The translations under genes were made by a program, and so were the position numbers. Of a stretch of DNA of 64,000 bases, positions 53,945 through 62,608 are shown one piece after another; position 1 is the stretch's first letter; each line of letters starts with the position of its first letter. Origin of the DNA: Roseateles toxinivorans (GTDB taxonomy: Bacteria > Pseudomonadota > Gammaproteobacteria > Burkholderiales > Burkholderiaceae_C); NCBI RefSeq assembly GCF_004362525.1, contig NZ_SNXS01000001.1:919510-983509 (forward strand). The letters run 5' to 3'. Under the pieces are notes generated by a model. The model saw only the letters and a program-made list of their open reading frames with translations. It did not search any database and was not told the DNA's origin.

Positions 53945-54439
53945 TCAGACCTTGCCGAGCCTGTGCAGCTCCTGCTGCAGAGACATCGCGTCCAGACGCT
54001 CCAGCGGCAGCGCCAGCATCAGCTCGATACGCCGTTTCAGTATCAGCGCGGTATCGGTGAAGGCGCGCAGCTTCGTCTCCTCCGAACCTTGCACCTCCGA
54101 CGGGTCTTCGACGCCCCAGTGTGCGGTCATCGGCTGGCCCGGCCAGACCGGGCAGACCTCGCCTGCGGCCTTGTCGCAGACGGTGAAGACGAAGTCCAGA
54201 TCGGACGCCCCCACCCCGGCGAACTCATCCCAGCTCTTGCTGCGGAAGCCGTCGATCGAAACATGCAGCCGTGACAGCGTCTGCAACGCCAGCGGATTCA
54301 CCGCCCCGGTCGGATGGCTGCCGGCCGAGAAGGCCTGGAAGCGTGCCGCGCCCAGATGACTCATCAAGCCCTCTGCGATGATGGAGCGCGCCGAGTTGCC
54401 GGTGCAGAGAAACAGCACCTTGTAGGTTCTTTCCGTCAT
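53945..54439 (-). CDS. arsC: Thioredoxin-type arsenate reductase (LMW phosphatase fold), copy 1
   Basis: A 164-residue protein with P-loop CTGNSARS (Cys12), RSKSWDEF, and the cysteine pair in VCDKAAGEVCP, matching thioredoxin-linked ArsC. It is the first gene of the minus-strand operon arsC, arsC, acr3 (then arsA after a gap). The two tandem copies are clearly diverged from each other, so they are not a recent duplication. The promoter region with an ArsR-like dyad is about 70-100 bp upstream. Confidence 0.87.
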   Translation of the reverse strand: MTERTYKVLFLCTGNSARSIIAEGLMSHLGAARFQAFSAGSHPTGAVNPLALQTLSRLHVSIDGFRSKSWDEFAGVGASDLDFVFTVCDKAAGEVCPVWPGQPMTAHWGVEDPSEVQGSEETKLRAFTDTALILKRRIELMLALPLERLDAMSLQQELHRLGKV

Positions 54440-54511
54440 GGGGCAGCCTGGAGAAGAATGGGATTGAATGGGAGCTGGCAGCCGAGTTCAGCAGCCCTTG
54501 GAAACAATTTC

Positions 54512-54539
54512 ATATTTCGATCTTAATGGAAATATAGGC
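54512..54539. promoter_or_regulatory. ArsR-like operator dyad C
   Basis: An inverted repeat, ATATTTC (54512-54518) and GAAATAT (54529-54535), with a 10-bp spacer. The right part, TGGAAATATAGG, is identical to part of the dyad at 38584. It lies upstream of the arsC-arsC-acr3 operon and between it and the divergent stress-protein gene. Confidence 0.6.
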
Positions 54540-54657
54540 GGACATTAGCAAGCGACTATGTCAATTTCATGACGGGCGGGCGCTGATGCACCGCAAGCGC
54601 GACCCATCGGACCTGCGCAAAAATGACGACACCCGACCGACAAGGATGGAGTGGACC

Positions 54658-55107
54658 ATGTACCAAAGCCTGCTTGTGCCCATCGACGGCAGCGCCACTG
54701 CCGAGCGCGGTTTTCAGGAGGCCATGGCGCTGGCGGAGCGGCTGCAGGCCAGGTTGTGTCTGCTCCACCTGATCGACGAGTCGCCGTTCGACATGGAGCG
54801 GGCTCCGGCCAATGCCTATCAACAGGCGCGTCTGCATTGGCAGCGCCTGGGCGAGGCGCTGCTGACCGAGGCGCAGCAAAGAGCCAAGGCCCGCGGCCTC
54901 GACTGCAACATCCTGTTGCGGGAGGCCGGTCAGCAGGGCGTGGCCGAGGCCATCATCGATACCGCCAAGCAGTGCGGCTGCGACATGATCGTGATGGGCA
55001 CCCATGGCCGCCGTGGCCTGAGCCGGCTGACCCTGGGCAGCGATGCCGAGCTGGTACTGCGCAGCAGCCCCGTGCCGGTGATGATGGTGCGCCAGCCCGA
55101 GCCTTGA
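54658..55107 (+). CDS. Universal stress protein (UspA family)
   Basis: A 149-residue cytoplasmic protein with the UspA fold. YQSLLVPIDGSATAERGF is the N-terminal strand and the nucleotide-binding region is GTHGRRGLSRLTLGSDAE, an ATP-binding type motif (G-x2-G-x9-GS). Role: general stress tolerance; the exact function is not established. ATG 54658 is the start; the upstream frame from 54586 is not supported. It is divergent from the ars genes. Confidence 0.88.
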   Translation: MYQSLLVPIDGSATAERGFQEAMALAERLQARLCLLHLIDESPFDMERAPANAYQQARLHWQRLGEALLTEAQQRAKARGLDCNILLREAGQQGVAEAIIDTAKQCGCDMIVMGTHGRRGLSRLTLGSDAELVLRSSPVPVMMVRQPEP

Positions 55108-55157
55108 GTCCTGAGCCCCGGCCCTATGATGGGCGACCAAAGCGGCGGAGACATGCC

Positions 55158-56075
55158 ATGGGCTTGAGTATCGGAGGGTGCCTGACGGGACTGGCGATCA
55201 TGTTGAGCGCCTCGCTGGCGCAGGCGCAACCGGCCGTGCGCGTGGCCTCGAAGATCGACACCGAGGGCGCCCTGCTGGGTCAGGTCCTGCTGCAGGTGCT
55301 GCAGGCGGGCGGCATCAAGACCGAGAACCGGCTGCAGCTGGGGGCGACCAAGATCGTGCGCACGGCGCTGACCGCCGGCCAGATCGACATCTACCCCGAG
55401 TACACCGGCAACGGTGCCTTCTTCTTTGCCGACGAAAAACATCCTGCCTGGAAGAGCGCCAAGGACGGCTACGAACGCGTCAAGGCGCTGGATCTTGAGA
55501 AGCATCGCCTCGTCTGGCTGGAGCCCGCACCTGCCAACAACACCTGGGCCATCGCCGTACGGCAAGACCTGGCCCAGACCCACAAGCTGGCCACGCTGGA
55601 GCAGTTCGGCCGGTGGATCACGGCCGGAGGCCAGTTCAAGCTGGCAGCCTCGGCCGAGTTCATCGAGCGCTCGGACGCCCTGCCCGCCTTCCAGGCCGCC
55701 TACGGCTTCAAGCTGGCCCAGAACCAGTTGCTGGCCCTGGCCGGCGGCGACACCGCGGTGACGATCAAGGCCGCGGCCGAGAAGACCTCGGGCGTCAATG
55801 GCGCGATGGCCTATGGCACCGACGGCTCGCTGGCAGCGCTGGGCCTGGTCGTGCTGAGTGATCCCAAGGGCGTGCAGCCTGTCTATGCCCCGGCACCGGT
55901 GATACGCGCCGAGACGCTGGCGCAGTACCCGCGCATCAAGGAGTTGCTGGCGCCGGTGTTCAAGTCATTGGACGGCCCGACCCTGCAGATGCTCAATGCC
56001 CGTATCGCCGTCGAGGGGCAGGACGCCAGACAGGTGGCCGCCGCGTATCTGAAAGCCAAGGGCTTTGTCAAATAG
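55158..56075 (+). CDS. osmF: Osmoprotectant ABC transporter substrate-binding protein (OsmF/YehZ-like)
   Basis: A 305-residue periplasmic binding protein with a signal peptide (ending SLAQAQP). Conserved pieces are VRVASKIDTEGALLGQ, DIYPEYTGNG (ligand site region) and the C-terminal LNARIAVEGQDARQVAAAYL. It binds quaternary ammonium osmolytes such as glycine betaine in relatives. The gene order (binding protein, permease, ATPase, permease) is the same as E. coli osmF-yehYXW. The start is ATG 55158, the first ATG of a signal-peptide-like N-terminus. Confidence 0.85.
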   Translation: MGLSIGGCLTGLAIMLSASLAQAQPAVRVASKIDTEGALLGQVLLQVLQAGGIKTENRLQLGATKIVRTALTAGQIDIYPEYTGNGAFFFADEKHPAWKSAKDGYERVKALDLEKHRLVWLEPAPANNTWAIAVRQDLAQTHKLATLEQFGRWITAGGQFKLAASAEFIERSDALPAFQAAYGFKLAQNQLLALAGGDTAVTIKAAAEKTSGVNGAMAYGTDGSLAALGLVVLSDPKGVQPVYAPAPVIRAETLAQYPRIKELLAPVFKSLDGPTLQMLNARIAVEGQDARQVAAAYLKAKGFVK

Positions 56076-57201
56076 GCCTCGCAATCCCGTGCAGGCGGCT
56101 TTGATGGCGCTGGGCCTGGCGGCGGCGTTGAGTCTGAGCTTTCTGAGCCATGCTCCGAACCGCCTCGCCAGCGGACGGGCGATTGCGCTGATCGAGCTGG
56201 CCCCCGCGTTGCTGGCGTTGCCCGTTCTGCTGCTGATCATGGGTGTCTTCATGCCGCCCACGCGTCGCTGGCAGCTGGCGTCTGCAGTGGGCAATGCAGC
56301 ACTGCTGCTGGGTCTGTTGTGGACCGCCGGTGATGCCGCCACGCACCTGGCCGAAGGCGCTACGCTCGCCCGCACCTCGCTCGGCGCAGGCTTCTGGGTG
56401 CTGGCCGCTGTTTGCCTGCTGGCGATCGCAGATGCGCTGCAGGGCTGGATCGCAGCCGTCGTCGCAGCGGGTCTGGCTTGCGGCTTGGCCCTGATGCTGG
56501 CCGGCGGCGCCTTGGATCAGCTTGCGTTGATGAAGGAATACGCCAACCGCCAGGAGCTGTTCCATGACGCGCTGCGGCGCCATCTGCAGATCGTGCTGAC
56601 CACGCTGCTGCCGGCCCTGTTGATCGGCCTGCCGCTCGGAGTGGCCGCGGCGCGCAGCCGGCGTCTGGGTCAGGCACTGTTCCCTGTGTTGAACCTGATA
56701 CAGACCATTCCCTCGATCGCCCTGTTTGCCCTGCTGATCGCTCCGCTGGCGCTGCTCGCCGCGGCCTGGCCGCAGCTCGGCCGCTGGGGTTTTGCAGGCA
56801 TTGGGCTCGCGCCGGCCGTGCTGGCCCTGGTGCTCTACAGCCTGCTGCCCATCACCCGCAGCACCGCCGCCGGGCTGCAGCAGGTGCCAGCGGCCGTGCT
56901 GGACAGCGCTCGAGGGATGGGCATGACCCCGCGACAGATCTTCTGGCGTGTCGAAGTGCCGATCGCTCTGCCGCTGCTGCTGGCGGGCCTGCGCGTCGCC
57001 ACCGTGCAGACGGTGGGGCTGGCGGTGGTCGCATCGCTGATCGGTGCCGGTGGCCTGGGCAGCCTGATCTTCCAGGGCCTGCTGAGCAGCGCCGCCGATC
57101 TGGTCCTGCTGGGCGTGCTGCCGGTGCTGGCGCTGGGGCTGCTGGCCGACGCGATGTTCAGGGCGCTGAGCCGGGCATGGGCTGGGGAACGGGCGCGATG
57201 A
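56065..57201 (+). CDS. yehY: Osmoprotectant ABC transporter permease (YehY-like)
   Basis: A permease of up to 378 residues with an extended N-terminal membrane part (about six segments) and a core BPD_transp domain containing the EAA-like loop DSARGMGMTPRQIFWRVEVP. It overlaps the end of the binding-protein gene by 11 bp if the TTG at 56065 is used; GTG 56089 or ATG 56104 are alternatives. The stop overlaps the start of the ATPase gene (ATGA). Confidence 0.83.
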   Translation: MSNRPRNPVQAALMALGLAAALSLSFLSHAPNRLASGRAIALIELAPALLALPVLLLIMGVFMPPTRRWQLASAVGNAALLLGLLWTAGDAATHLAEGATLARTSLGAGFWVLAAVCLLAIADALQGWIAAVVAAGLACGLALMLAGGALDQLALMKEYANRQELFHDALRRHLQIVLTTLLPALLIGLPLGVAAARSRRLGQALFPVLNLIQTIPSIALFALLIAPLALLAAAWPQLGRWGFAGIGLAPAVLALVLYSLLPITRSTAAGLQQVPAAVLDSARGMGMTPRQIFWRVEVPIALPLLLAGLRVATVQTVGLAVVASLIGAGGLGSLIFQGLLSSAADLVLLGVLPVLALGLLADAMFRALSRAWAGERAR

Positions 57202-57941
57202 TTGCGTTCCAGCAGGTCGGCCTGAGCCTGGGTGGCAAGCGCGTCATCGACAAGGTCTCGCTGCGCATTGCGCCGGGCGAGTTCGCGGTGCTGATCGGGC
57301 CGTCGGGTGCGGGCAAGTCCAGCCTGCTGCGCATGGTCAACCGGCTGCTGGAGCCAGACCGCGGCCAGGTGCTCGTTGGCGGCCTGCCAGTGCGTGATCA
57401 GGAACCCACCGCGCTGCGCCGGCGCATCGGCTATGTGATCCAGTCCACCGGCCTGTTCCCGCACCGGACGGTGGCGCAGAACATCGCCACCGTGCCCGGC
57501 CTGCTGCAGTGGCCACCGGCGCGCATCGCCGCGCGCACGGCCGAGCTGATGGCCCTGCTCCATCTGGACCAGGCCTTGGCCGAGCGCTACCCGCACCAGC
57601 TGTCGGGCGGCCAGCAGCAGCGTGTCGGCGTGGCGCGGGCGCTGGCGGCCGACCCCGAGATCCTGCTGATGGACGAGCCCTTTGCTGCGCTGGACGCGGT
57701 GACGCGCCGCGCGCTGCAGGCCGAGCTCCTGCATATCCAGCGCAGCACGGGCAAGACGGTGCTGATGGTCACCCATGACCTGGACGAGGCGCTGCGCCTG
57801 GGCACTCGCATCCACCTGCTGGACGGCGGCCGGCTGCTGCAAAGCGGCACGCCGCTGGAGCTGATGACCCGGCCGGCAGGCCCCGCGGTGTCCGCCTTCC
57901 TGGGCCTGGCGCTGGGCGACCCGCCGGGCCGCGAGCCATGA
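57198..57941 (+). CDS. yehX: Osmoprotectant ABC transporter ATP-binding protein (YehX-like)
   Basis: A 247-residue ABC ATPase. Walker [10 protein letters not shown], signature [15 protein letters not shown], Walker [13 protein letters not shown] and switch His in [10 protein letters not shown] are all intact, typical of the OpuCA/ProV class, without C-terminal CBS domains. ATG 57198 overlaps the upstream permease stop; the end overlaps the second permease start (ATGA). Confidence 0.87.
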   Translation: MIAFQQVGLSLGGKRVIDKVSLRIAPGEFAVLIGPSGAGKSSLLRMVNRLLEPDRGQVLVGGLPVRDQEPTALRRRIGYVIQSTGLFPHRTVAQNIATVPGLLQWPPARIAARTAELMALLHLDQALAERYPHQLSGGQQQRVGVARALAADPEILLMDEPFAALDAVTRRALQAELLHIQRSTGKTVLMVTHDLDEALRLGTRIHLLDGGRLLQSGTPLELMTRPAGPAVSAFLGLALGDPPGREP

Positions 57942-58672
57942 AGATCGGGCGCGACCCGCTGGTCTGGGCCGCGGCCGCGCTGACCCTGTTGACGCTGGGC
58001 ATGGCGCACACCAGGCCGCTGTTCGCCAGCTGGTTCCCCGAGCTCGACCGGCCGCTGTACGAGCAGGACTCGTTCGCCGCCCTGCTTGGCGCCCATGTGT
58101 TGATCGTGGCCCTGTCCAGTGCCGCGGCCACGCTGGTCGGGGTGGGGCTGGGTGTGGCGGTCACGCGCCCGGCCGGGCGTGTCTTCCGGCCCCTGCTTGA
58201 GCGGGTGGCGGCACTGGGCCAGACCTTTCCGCCGGTGGCGGTGCTGGCCCTGGCCGTGCCGCTGGTGGGCTTTGGCGCGGCACCGGCCCTGCTGGCCCTG
58301 GCCCTGTACGGCCTGCTGCCCATCGTCCAGGCCACGCTGGCCGGGCTGGACGCTCTTGCGCCCGAGCTGCGCGAGGCAGCCCTGGGGTCAGGCATGAACC
58401 CCGGTCAGGTGCTGCGCCAGGTGGAGCTGCCGCTGGCCCTGCCGGTGTTGCTGGCCGGCGTGCGCAGCTCGGTGGTGATCAATATCGGCACGGCGGCGAT
58501 TGCCTCGACCGTGGGCGCCAAGACCCTGGGTTCGCCCATCATCATCGGCCTGAGCGGCTTCAACACCGCCTATGTGATCCAGGGCGCGCTGCTGGTCGGC
58601 CTGCTGGCGATCACGGTGGACCTGATGTTCGAGCGCCTGCTGCAGCGAGCCAGGGCCTGGCAGGTGCGGTGA
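57938..58672 (+). CDS. yehW: Osmoprotectant ABC transporter permease (YehW-like)
   Basis: A 244-residue permease with about six membrane segments and the EAA loop [20 protein letters not shown]. It is the last gene of the four-gene operon. It converges on modC with only 4 bp between the stops. Confidence 0.85.
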   Translation: MKIGRDPLVWAAAALTLLTLGMAHTRPLFASWFPELDRPLYEQDSFAALLGAHVLIVALSSAAATLVGVGLGVAVTRPAGRVFRPLLERVAALGQTFPPVAVLALAVPLVGFGAAPALLALALYGLLPIVQATLAGLDALAPELREAALGSGMNPGQVLRQVELPLALPVLLAGVRSSVVINIGTAAIASTVGAKTLGSPIIIGLSGFNTAYVIQGALLVGLLAITVDLMFERLLQRARAWQVR

Positions 58673-58676
58673 ATGC

Positions 58677-59774
58677 TCAGGGATTCTTCACCGGCATGAT
58701 GTGAATGCCCTGTGGCGCCAGCTGCAGAAACAGCGGGCTGCCGGGCGCCAGGGCCAGCTGGCGCGCGTATCGGGTGGTCAGCTCCAGATGCAGCAAGGCA
58801 TGGGGTGCGTTCTGCAGCCGGCATTCGATGGTGGTGATCTCGCCCAGGCTGCGGCTGCGCTCCAAGGTGCAGGCCACCGCATTGGGGCCCTCGGGCGGGC
58901 GCAGATGCACCTGCACATGCTCCCCGGCAATCACCCAGCGCACCGGCGTGCCGTCGTCCAGGCGCCCCTTGTCGGCGGTGCGCAGATCCAGGCCGGCCTG
59001 CCCGTCGCCCCAGCGCAGCCGGGCCTGGCCAGGGCCGGCCTTGTGAAACACGCCGGCATGGATGTCGCGCAGTCCCACCAGCGCCGCCACACGGGCATTG
59101 CGCGGGCGTGACATCAGCTGCTCCGGCGGGCCGTCCTGCAGGGTCTGGCCGGCCTCGATGATGCACATCCGGTCGGCCAGCAGGCGCGCCTCGCGCAGAT
59201 CGTGGGTGACCATCACGATGGGCACGCCCACCCGCTCGCGCAGCTTGATCAGCTCGTCGTACAGGGCCTGACGGGTCGGCTGATCGACGGCTGCAAAGGC
59301 CTCGTCCAGCAACAGCACGCCCGGGCTGCGCGCCAGGGCGCGGGCCAGGGCCACTCGCTGCCGCTGGCCGCCCGAGAGCTGGTGCGGGCGGCGCGCGGCC
59401 AGGCCGTCGAGCTGCATGTCCTGCAGCAGGCGGTGGGCGGCGTCCTTGCCGCTGCGGCCATCGGCGCCGCGCGGCAGCGCGAGGCGCACATTGTCCAGGG
59501 CGCTGAGATGCGGGAACAGCGCATAGTGCTGGAACACCATGCCCACCGGCCGCCGCTCGGCCGGCACCTTGACGCCGCGCTCGGTGTCCAGCCAGACGGC
59601 GTCGCCCAGCTCGACACGCCCCTGCTCAACATCGAGCAGCCCGGCGATCGCGCGCAACACGCTGGTCTTGCCGCTGCCCGAGGGGCCGACCAGGGCCAGC
59701 AGCTCGCCCTGCGCGCAATGCAGCTGGACGTTCAGCGCGATCGGGCCGGCCTGGTGGAGTTCGAGTTTCAGCAT
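58677..59774 (-). CDS. modC: Molybdate ABC transporter ATP-binding protein
   Basis: A 365-residue ATPase. Walker A GPSGSGKTS, signature LSGGQRQRVALARAL, Walker B VLLLDEAFAAVD and H-loop MVTHDLREA. The C-terminal 130 residues are a TOBE/MOP-like regulatory domain, as in ModC. It is the third gene of the mod operon, after modB with a 25-bp gap. One substitution, DEA instead of the common DEP, lies in Walker B. Confidence 0.85.
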   Translation of the reverse strand: MLKLELHQAGPIALNVQLHCAQGELLALVGPSGSGKTSVLRAIAGLLDVEQGRVELGDAVWLDTERGVKVPAERRPVGMVFQHYALFPHLSALDNVRLALPRGADGRSGKDAAHRLLQDMQLDGLAARRPHQLSGGQRQRVALARALARSPGVLLLDEAFAAVDQPTRQALYDELIKLRERVGVPIVMVTHDLREARLLADRMCIIEAGQTLQDGPPEQLMSRPRNARVAALVGLRDIHAGVFHKAGPGQARLRWGDGQAGLDLRTADKGRLDDGTPVRWVIAGEHVQVHLRPPEGPNAVACTLERSRSLGEITTIECRLQNAPHALLHLELTTRYARQLALAPGSPLFLQLAPQGIHIMPVKNP

Positions 59775-59799
59775 GGGGGCGCGCTATAACCCTGCGATC

Positions 59800-60471
59800 T
59801 CAACCGCGCGGTCCCGGCCCGCGCCGGCGCGTCAGCCAGGCGGTGCTCAGCAAGGTGGCCAGCGACACCACCAGCAGGGTGGCCGACATCAGGCCCGCCG
59901 CCTGCATGTCGAAGCCCTGCACCCGGTCGTAGATGGAGATGGCAATGGTCTTGGTCTCGCCCGGTATGCTGCCGCCCACCATCAGCACCACGCCGAACTC
60001 GCCCAGCGTATGGGCGGCCGTCATGATCAGCCCGCTGAGAATGCCGCGCCAGGCCAGCGGCAGCTCGATATGCCACAGCGTGCGCCAGGGGCTCAGGCCG
60101 CAGCTGCGGGCGGCGTCGTATAGCTCGGCCGGAATGGCCTCGAAGGCGCGTTGCATCGGCATCAGCGCGAACGGGATGTTGAAGATCAGGCTGGCCAGCA
60201 GCAGGCCGCCGAACGAAAACGCCAGCGTCTGGCCGGTCAGTTCCTGGTACAGCTGGCCCAGCGGTGATGCGCCGCCCATGGCCACCAGCAGGTAGTAGCC
60301 CAGCACCGTGGGCGGCAGCACCAGCGGCAGCGCAAGCAGGGCCTCCGCCAGCGGCCGCAGCGGGTGGCGGCTGCTGGCCAGCCAGCGTCCGGCCAGCACG
60401 CCGAGCGGCAGCAGGATCAGGGCGGTGGCCAGGGCCAGCCAGACGGAAAGGCGCAGCGCCTGCCAGTCCAT
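59800..60471 (-). CDS. modB: Molybdate ABC transporter permease
   Basis: A 223-residue permease with five to six membrane segments and the EAA loop AARSCGLSPWRTLWHIELPL. The LLLPLGVLAGRWLA and LPPTVLGYYLL segments are typical of ModB. It starts 2 bp after the modA stop region. Confidence 0.87.
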   Translation of the reverse strand: MDWQALRLSVWLALATALILLPLGVLAGRWLASSRHPLRPLAEALLALPLVLPPTVLGYYLLVAMGGASPLGQLYQELTGQTLAFSFGGLLLASLIFNIPFALMPMQRAFEAIPAELYDAARSCGLSPWRTLWHIELPLAWRGILSGLIMTAAHTLGEFGVVLMVGGSIPGETKTIAISIYDRVQGFDMQAAGLMSATLLVVSLATLLSTAWLTRRRGPGPRG

Positions 60472-60473
60472 GC

Positions 60474-61283
60474 CTATTGCTCGCCCGGCAGCGCAAAACC
60501 GTGGCGCACGAACACCGCGCGCGCCGCAGGCTGCTGCAGATAGGCGTGGAAGGCCTCGGTCACCGCACCGGCCTTGCGGGTCAGCACCATGCGCTGGCGC
60601 AGCGGCTGATGCAGGGTCTCGGGAATCAGCACCGCATTGCCCGCACGGCCGAACTGCGGCGCCAGCGCCAGCGAGTAGGCAAAGATGCCCGCCTGGGTGG
60701 AGCCCGACACGGCGAACTGCGCCGCCTGAGAGACGTTCTCGCCCAACACCAGACGGGGCTGTATCGCCGCCCAGAGATCCAGGCGCTTCAAGGCCTCCGT
60801 GGCAGCCCGGCCGTAGGGCGCGTGATCGGGGTTGGCGATGGCGAACTTGAGCACCCTGCCCTCACCCAGGGCCCTGCGCAGCTGGACCAGCTGCGGGTCG
60901 AATGCAGCATCGACAGGTACCGGCGAGCCCTTCGGAATGAACAGCACGATGCGCCCGATCGCATAGAGCCGGCCACGGTCGGGGGTCAGGCCTTGATCGG
61001 CCAGTTTGAAGACGAAGTCCTCGTCGGCCGACAGGAACAGCTCGAATGGCGCACCCTGGGCAATCTGGCGGTAGAAGTTGCCCGATGAGCCATAGACCAG
61101 CTTCACCGTCTGGCCCGAGCTGGCCTGGAAGGCGGCGGCGATCTCGTCCAGCGCGAACTTCAGGTCGGAGGCGGCGGCGATGGTGGGCTGGGCCTGGGTC
61201 GGCATCAGCAGCATTGCGGCGAGGATGCCGAACAGCCGTCGCGCCAGGGTCTGGAACAGGGTCTGGAAAAGGGGCAGGTTCAT
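60474..61283 (-). CDS. modA: Molybdate-binding periplasmic protein
   Basis: A 269-residue substrate-binding protein with a signal peptide (ending MPTQAQP). AAASDLKFALDEIAAAF, YGSSGNFYRQIAQGAPFE and LSADEDF are the classical ModA segments that hold the oxyanion. It starts 17 bp after the DedA-rhodanese stop. Confidence 0.88.
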   Translation of the reverse strand: MNLPLFQTLFQTLARRLFGILAAMLLMPTQAQPTIAAASDLKFALDEIAAAFQASSGQTVKLVYGSSGNFYRQIAQGAPFELFLSADEDFVFKLADQGLTPDRGRLYAIGRIVLFIPKGSPVPVDAAFDPQLVQLRRALGEGRVLKFAIANPDHAPYGRAATEALKRLDLWAAIQPRLVLGENVSQAAQFAVSGSTQAGIFAYSLALAPQFGRAGNAVLIPETLHQPLRQRMVLTRKAGAVTEAFHAYLQQPAARAVFVRHGFALPGEQ

Positions 61284-61299
61284 CCGTGCAAGACTGAGC

Positions 61300-62277
61300 T
61301 CAGGGAGTCGGGTGTGGCGCCATTGTCGCCCGGCCGGCGGCCGCCTCGTGGCGCTCCAGCGGATGGCCGGCCTCGGACCAGGCGTCCAGGCCGCCGGCCA
61401 GCGGCCGCACCCGGGTCAGACCCTGTCTGGCCAGCAGGCCGGCGGCCCGGGCCGCCGAGGCGTCGTTGGGGCAGTTGCAATAAAGCACGATCTCGCGCCC
61501 GGCGGGCCATTCGGCCGAGCGGCGCAGCACCTGATCGAGCTCGACGGCCAGGGCGCCCGGAATGCGGCGCGGGTCGATCTCGCGGCCCGCGGCCGAGCGC
61601 ACGTCTATCACCAGCGGGGCCGGGTCTTGCGCCATCAAGTCGCGCAACTCGGCGACGCTGATGCGTGCCATCGCCACATCGCGCGCAAACATGCGCCGCC
61701 GCAGATAGCGCTGCGCGGCGAAGATCAGCAGCAGCACGGCCAGCGCGATCAGCGCCACCTTGCCCATGCCGGTCAGCACCTCCAGGATCTGCTGAATCTG
61801 GCCGCTGAAACCGACGCCCAGGCCCAGGAACAGCAGCGTCCAGATCGCCGCAGCCAGGCCCTCAAAGGCAAGAAAGGCGCGGTTGGACATGCCCAGAGCG
61901 CCGGCCATCGGTGGGGCCACGACCGAGATGCCGGGCAGGAACTTGGCCGCGATCAGCGACGCACCGCCCCAGCGGGTGATAAAGGCCTCGCTCTGGCGCA
62001 CGCAGGAGTCGGGCGACATCGAGATGCGGCACAGCAGCTTCAGCACCCGATAGCCATAGCTGCGGCCGGCCAGGAACCAGGCGCCATCACCGAGAATATT
62101 TGCCAGCATCGAGGCGATGAAGGCGCCGGGCAGCGAAATCTGGCCACCCACCGTCAGCGCGCCGACGACGACCAGAAATGGCGAGGCCGGCACCGGCGCG
62201 CCCAGGCGCGCCGCCAGGGTGACGAGTAGAACCAGGCCGACGCCATGTTCAATCAGCAGCGCAATCAGATGGTCCAA
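61300..62277 (-). CDS. DedA-family membrane protein fused to rhodanese domain
   Basis: A 325-residue fusion. Residues 1-195 form a DedA/SNARE-associated protein (GAPVPASPFLVVVGAL, FLAGRSYGYRVLKLLCRI, KFLPGISVVAPPMAGALGMS). Residues 205-310 are a rhodanese domain with VIDVRSAAGREIDPRRIPGA and the active-site loop YCNCPNDASAARAA (catalytic Cys). The fusion could move sulfur at the membrane; its function is unknown. It is the likely first gene of the operon with modABC, although relevance to molybdate (for example sulfur delivery to molybdenum enzymes) is speculative. Confidence 0.83.
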   Translation of the reverse strand: MDHLIALLIEHGVGLVLLVTLAARLGAPVPASPFLVVVGALTVGGQISLPGAFIASMLANILGDGAWFLAGRSYGYRVLKLLCRISMSPDSCVRQSEAFITRWGGASLIAAKFLPGISVVAPPMAGALGMSNRAFLAFEGLAAAIWTLLFLGLGVGFSGQIQQILEVLTGMGKVALIALAVLLLIFAAQRYLRRRMFARDVAMARISVAELRDLMAQDPAPLVIDVRSAAGREIDPRRIPGALAVELDQVLRRSAEWPAGREIVLYCNCPNDASAARAAGLLARQGLTRVRPLAGGLDAWSEAGHPLERHEAAAGRATMAPHPTP

Positions 62278-62340
62278 GATGGGTTCGCCGAGTGGGTTCG
62301 GTCCAGCATAACCGAGCCGGACTTGAGGCTACAATCGCGG

Positions 62341-62550
62341 CTCGTCAGGAGAGAGCTCTCTATATGAGAGCCGCCGAAGGCGCAGAGGCAGGTGGCACAA
62401 GCACGGCTTCGAACGCTCAGGCAAAAGGACTGATGAAGCGCCCTGATTTGGGCGTTCCTCACTGGAGAGAGATGGGTTTCGAGCCCATCCACCGAAGGGG
62501 CAAGCTGGTTCCACCATGGACCGGCCAATCTCTCAGGTAAAGCGGACAGC
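62341..62550 (+). ncRNA. Tandem glycine riboswitch
   Basis: Two glycine aptamers in series. Aptamer 1 (about 62342-62432) shows AGGAGAGAG, GCCGCCGAAGGCGCAGAGGC and CTCAGGCAAAAGGAC. Aptamer 2 (about 62461-62549) shows CTGGAGAGAGATGGG, CACCGAAGGGGCAAGC and CTCTCAGGTAAAGCGGACAG. A hairpin CCACCG ... CGGTGG at 62563-62579 lies between the aptamers and the gcvT start and may be the expression platform. Glycine binding switches on glycine-cleavage genes. A -10 hexamer TACAAT is at 62330-62335. Confidence 0.92.
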
Positions 62551-62608
62551 GAGGGCATTCCCCCACCGAAATTCGGTGGTTGAACAGTTTGCCCTCGGAA
62601 TCTCTCAT

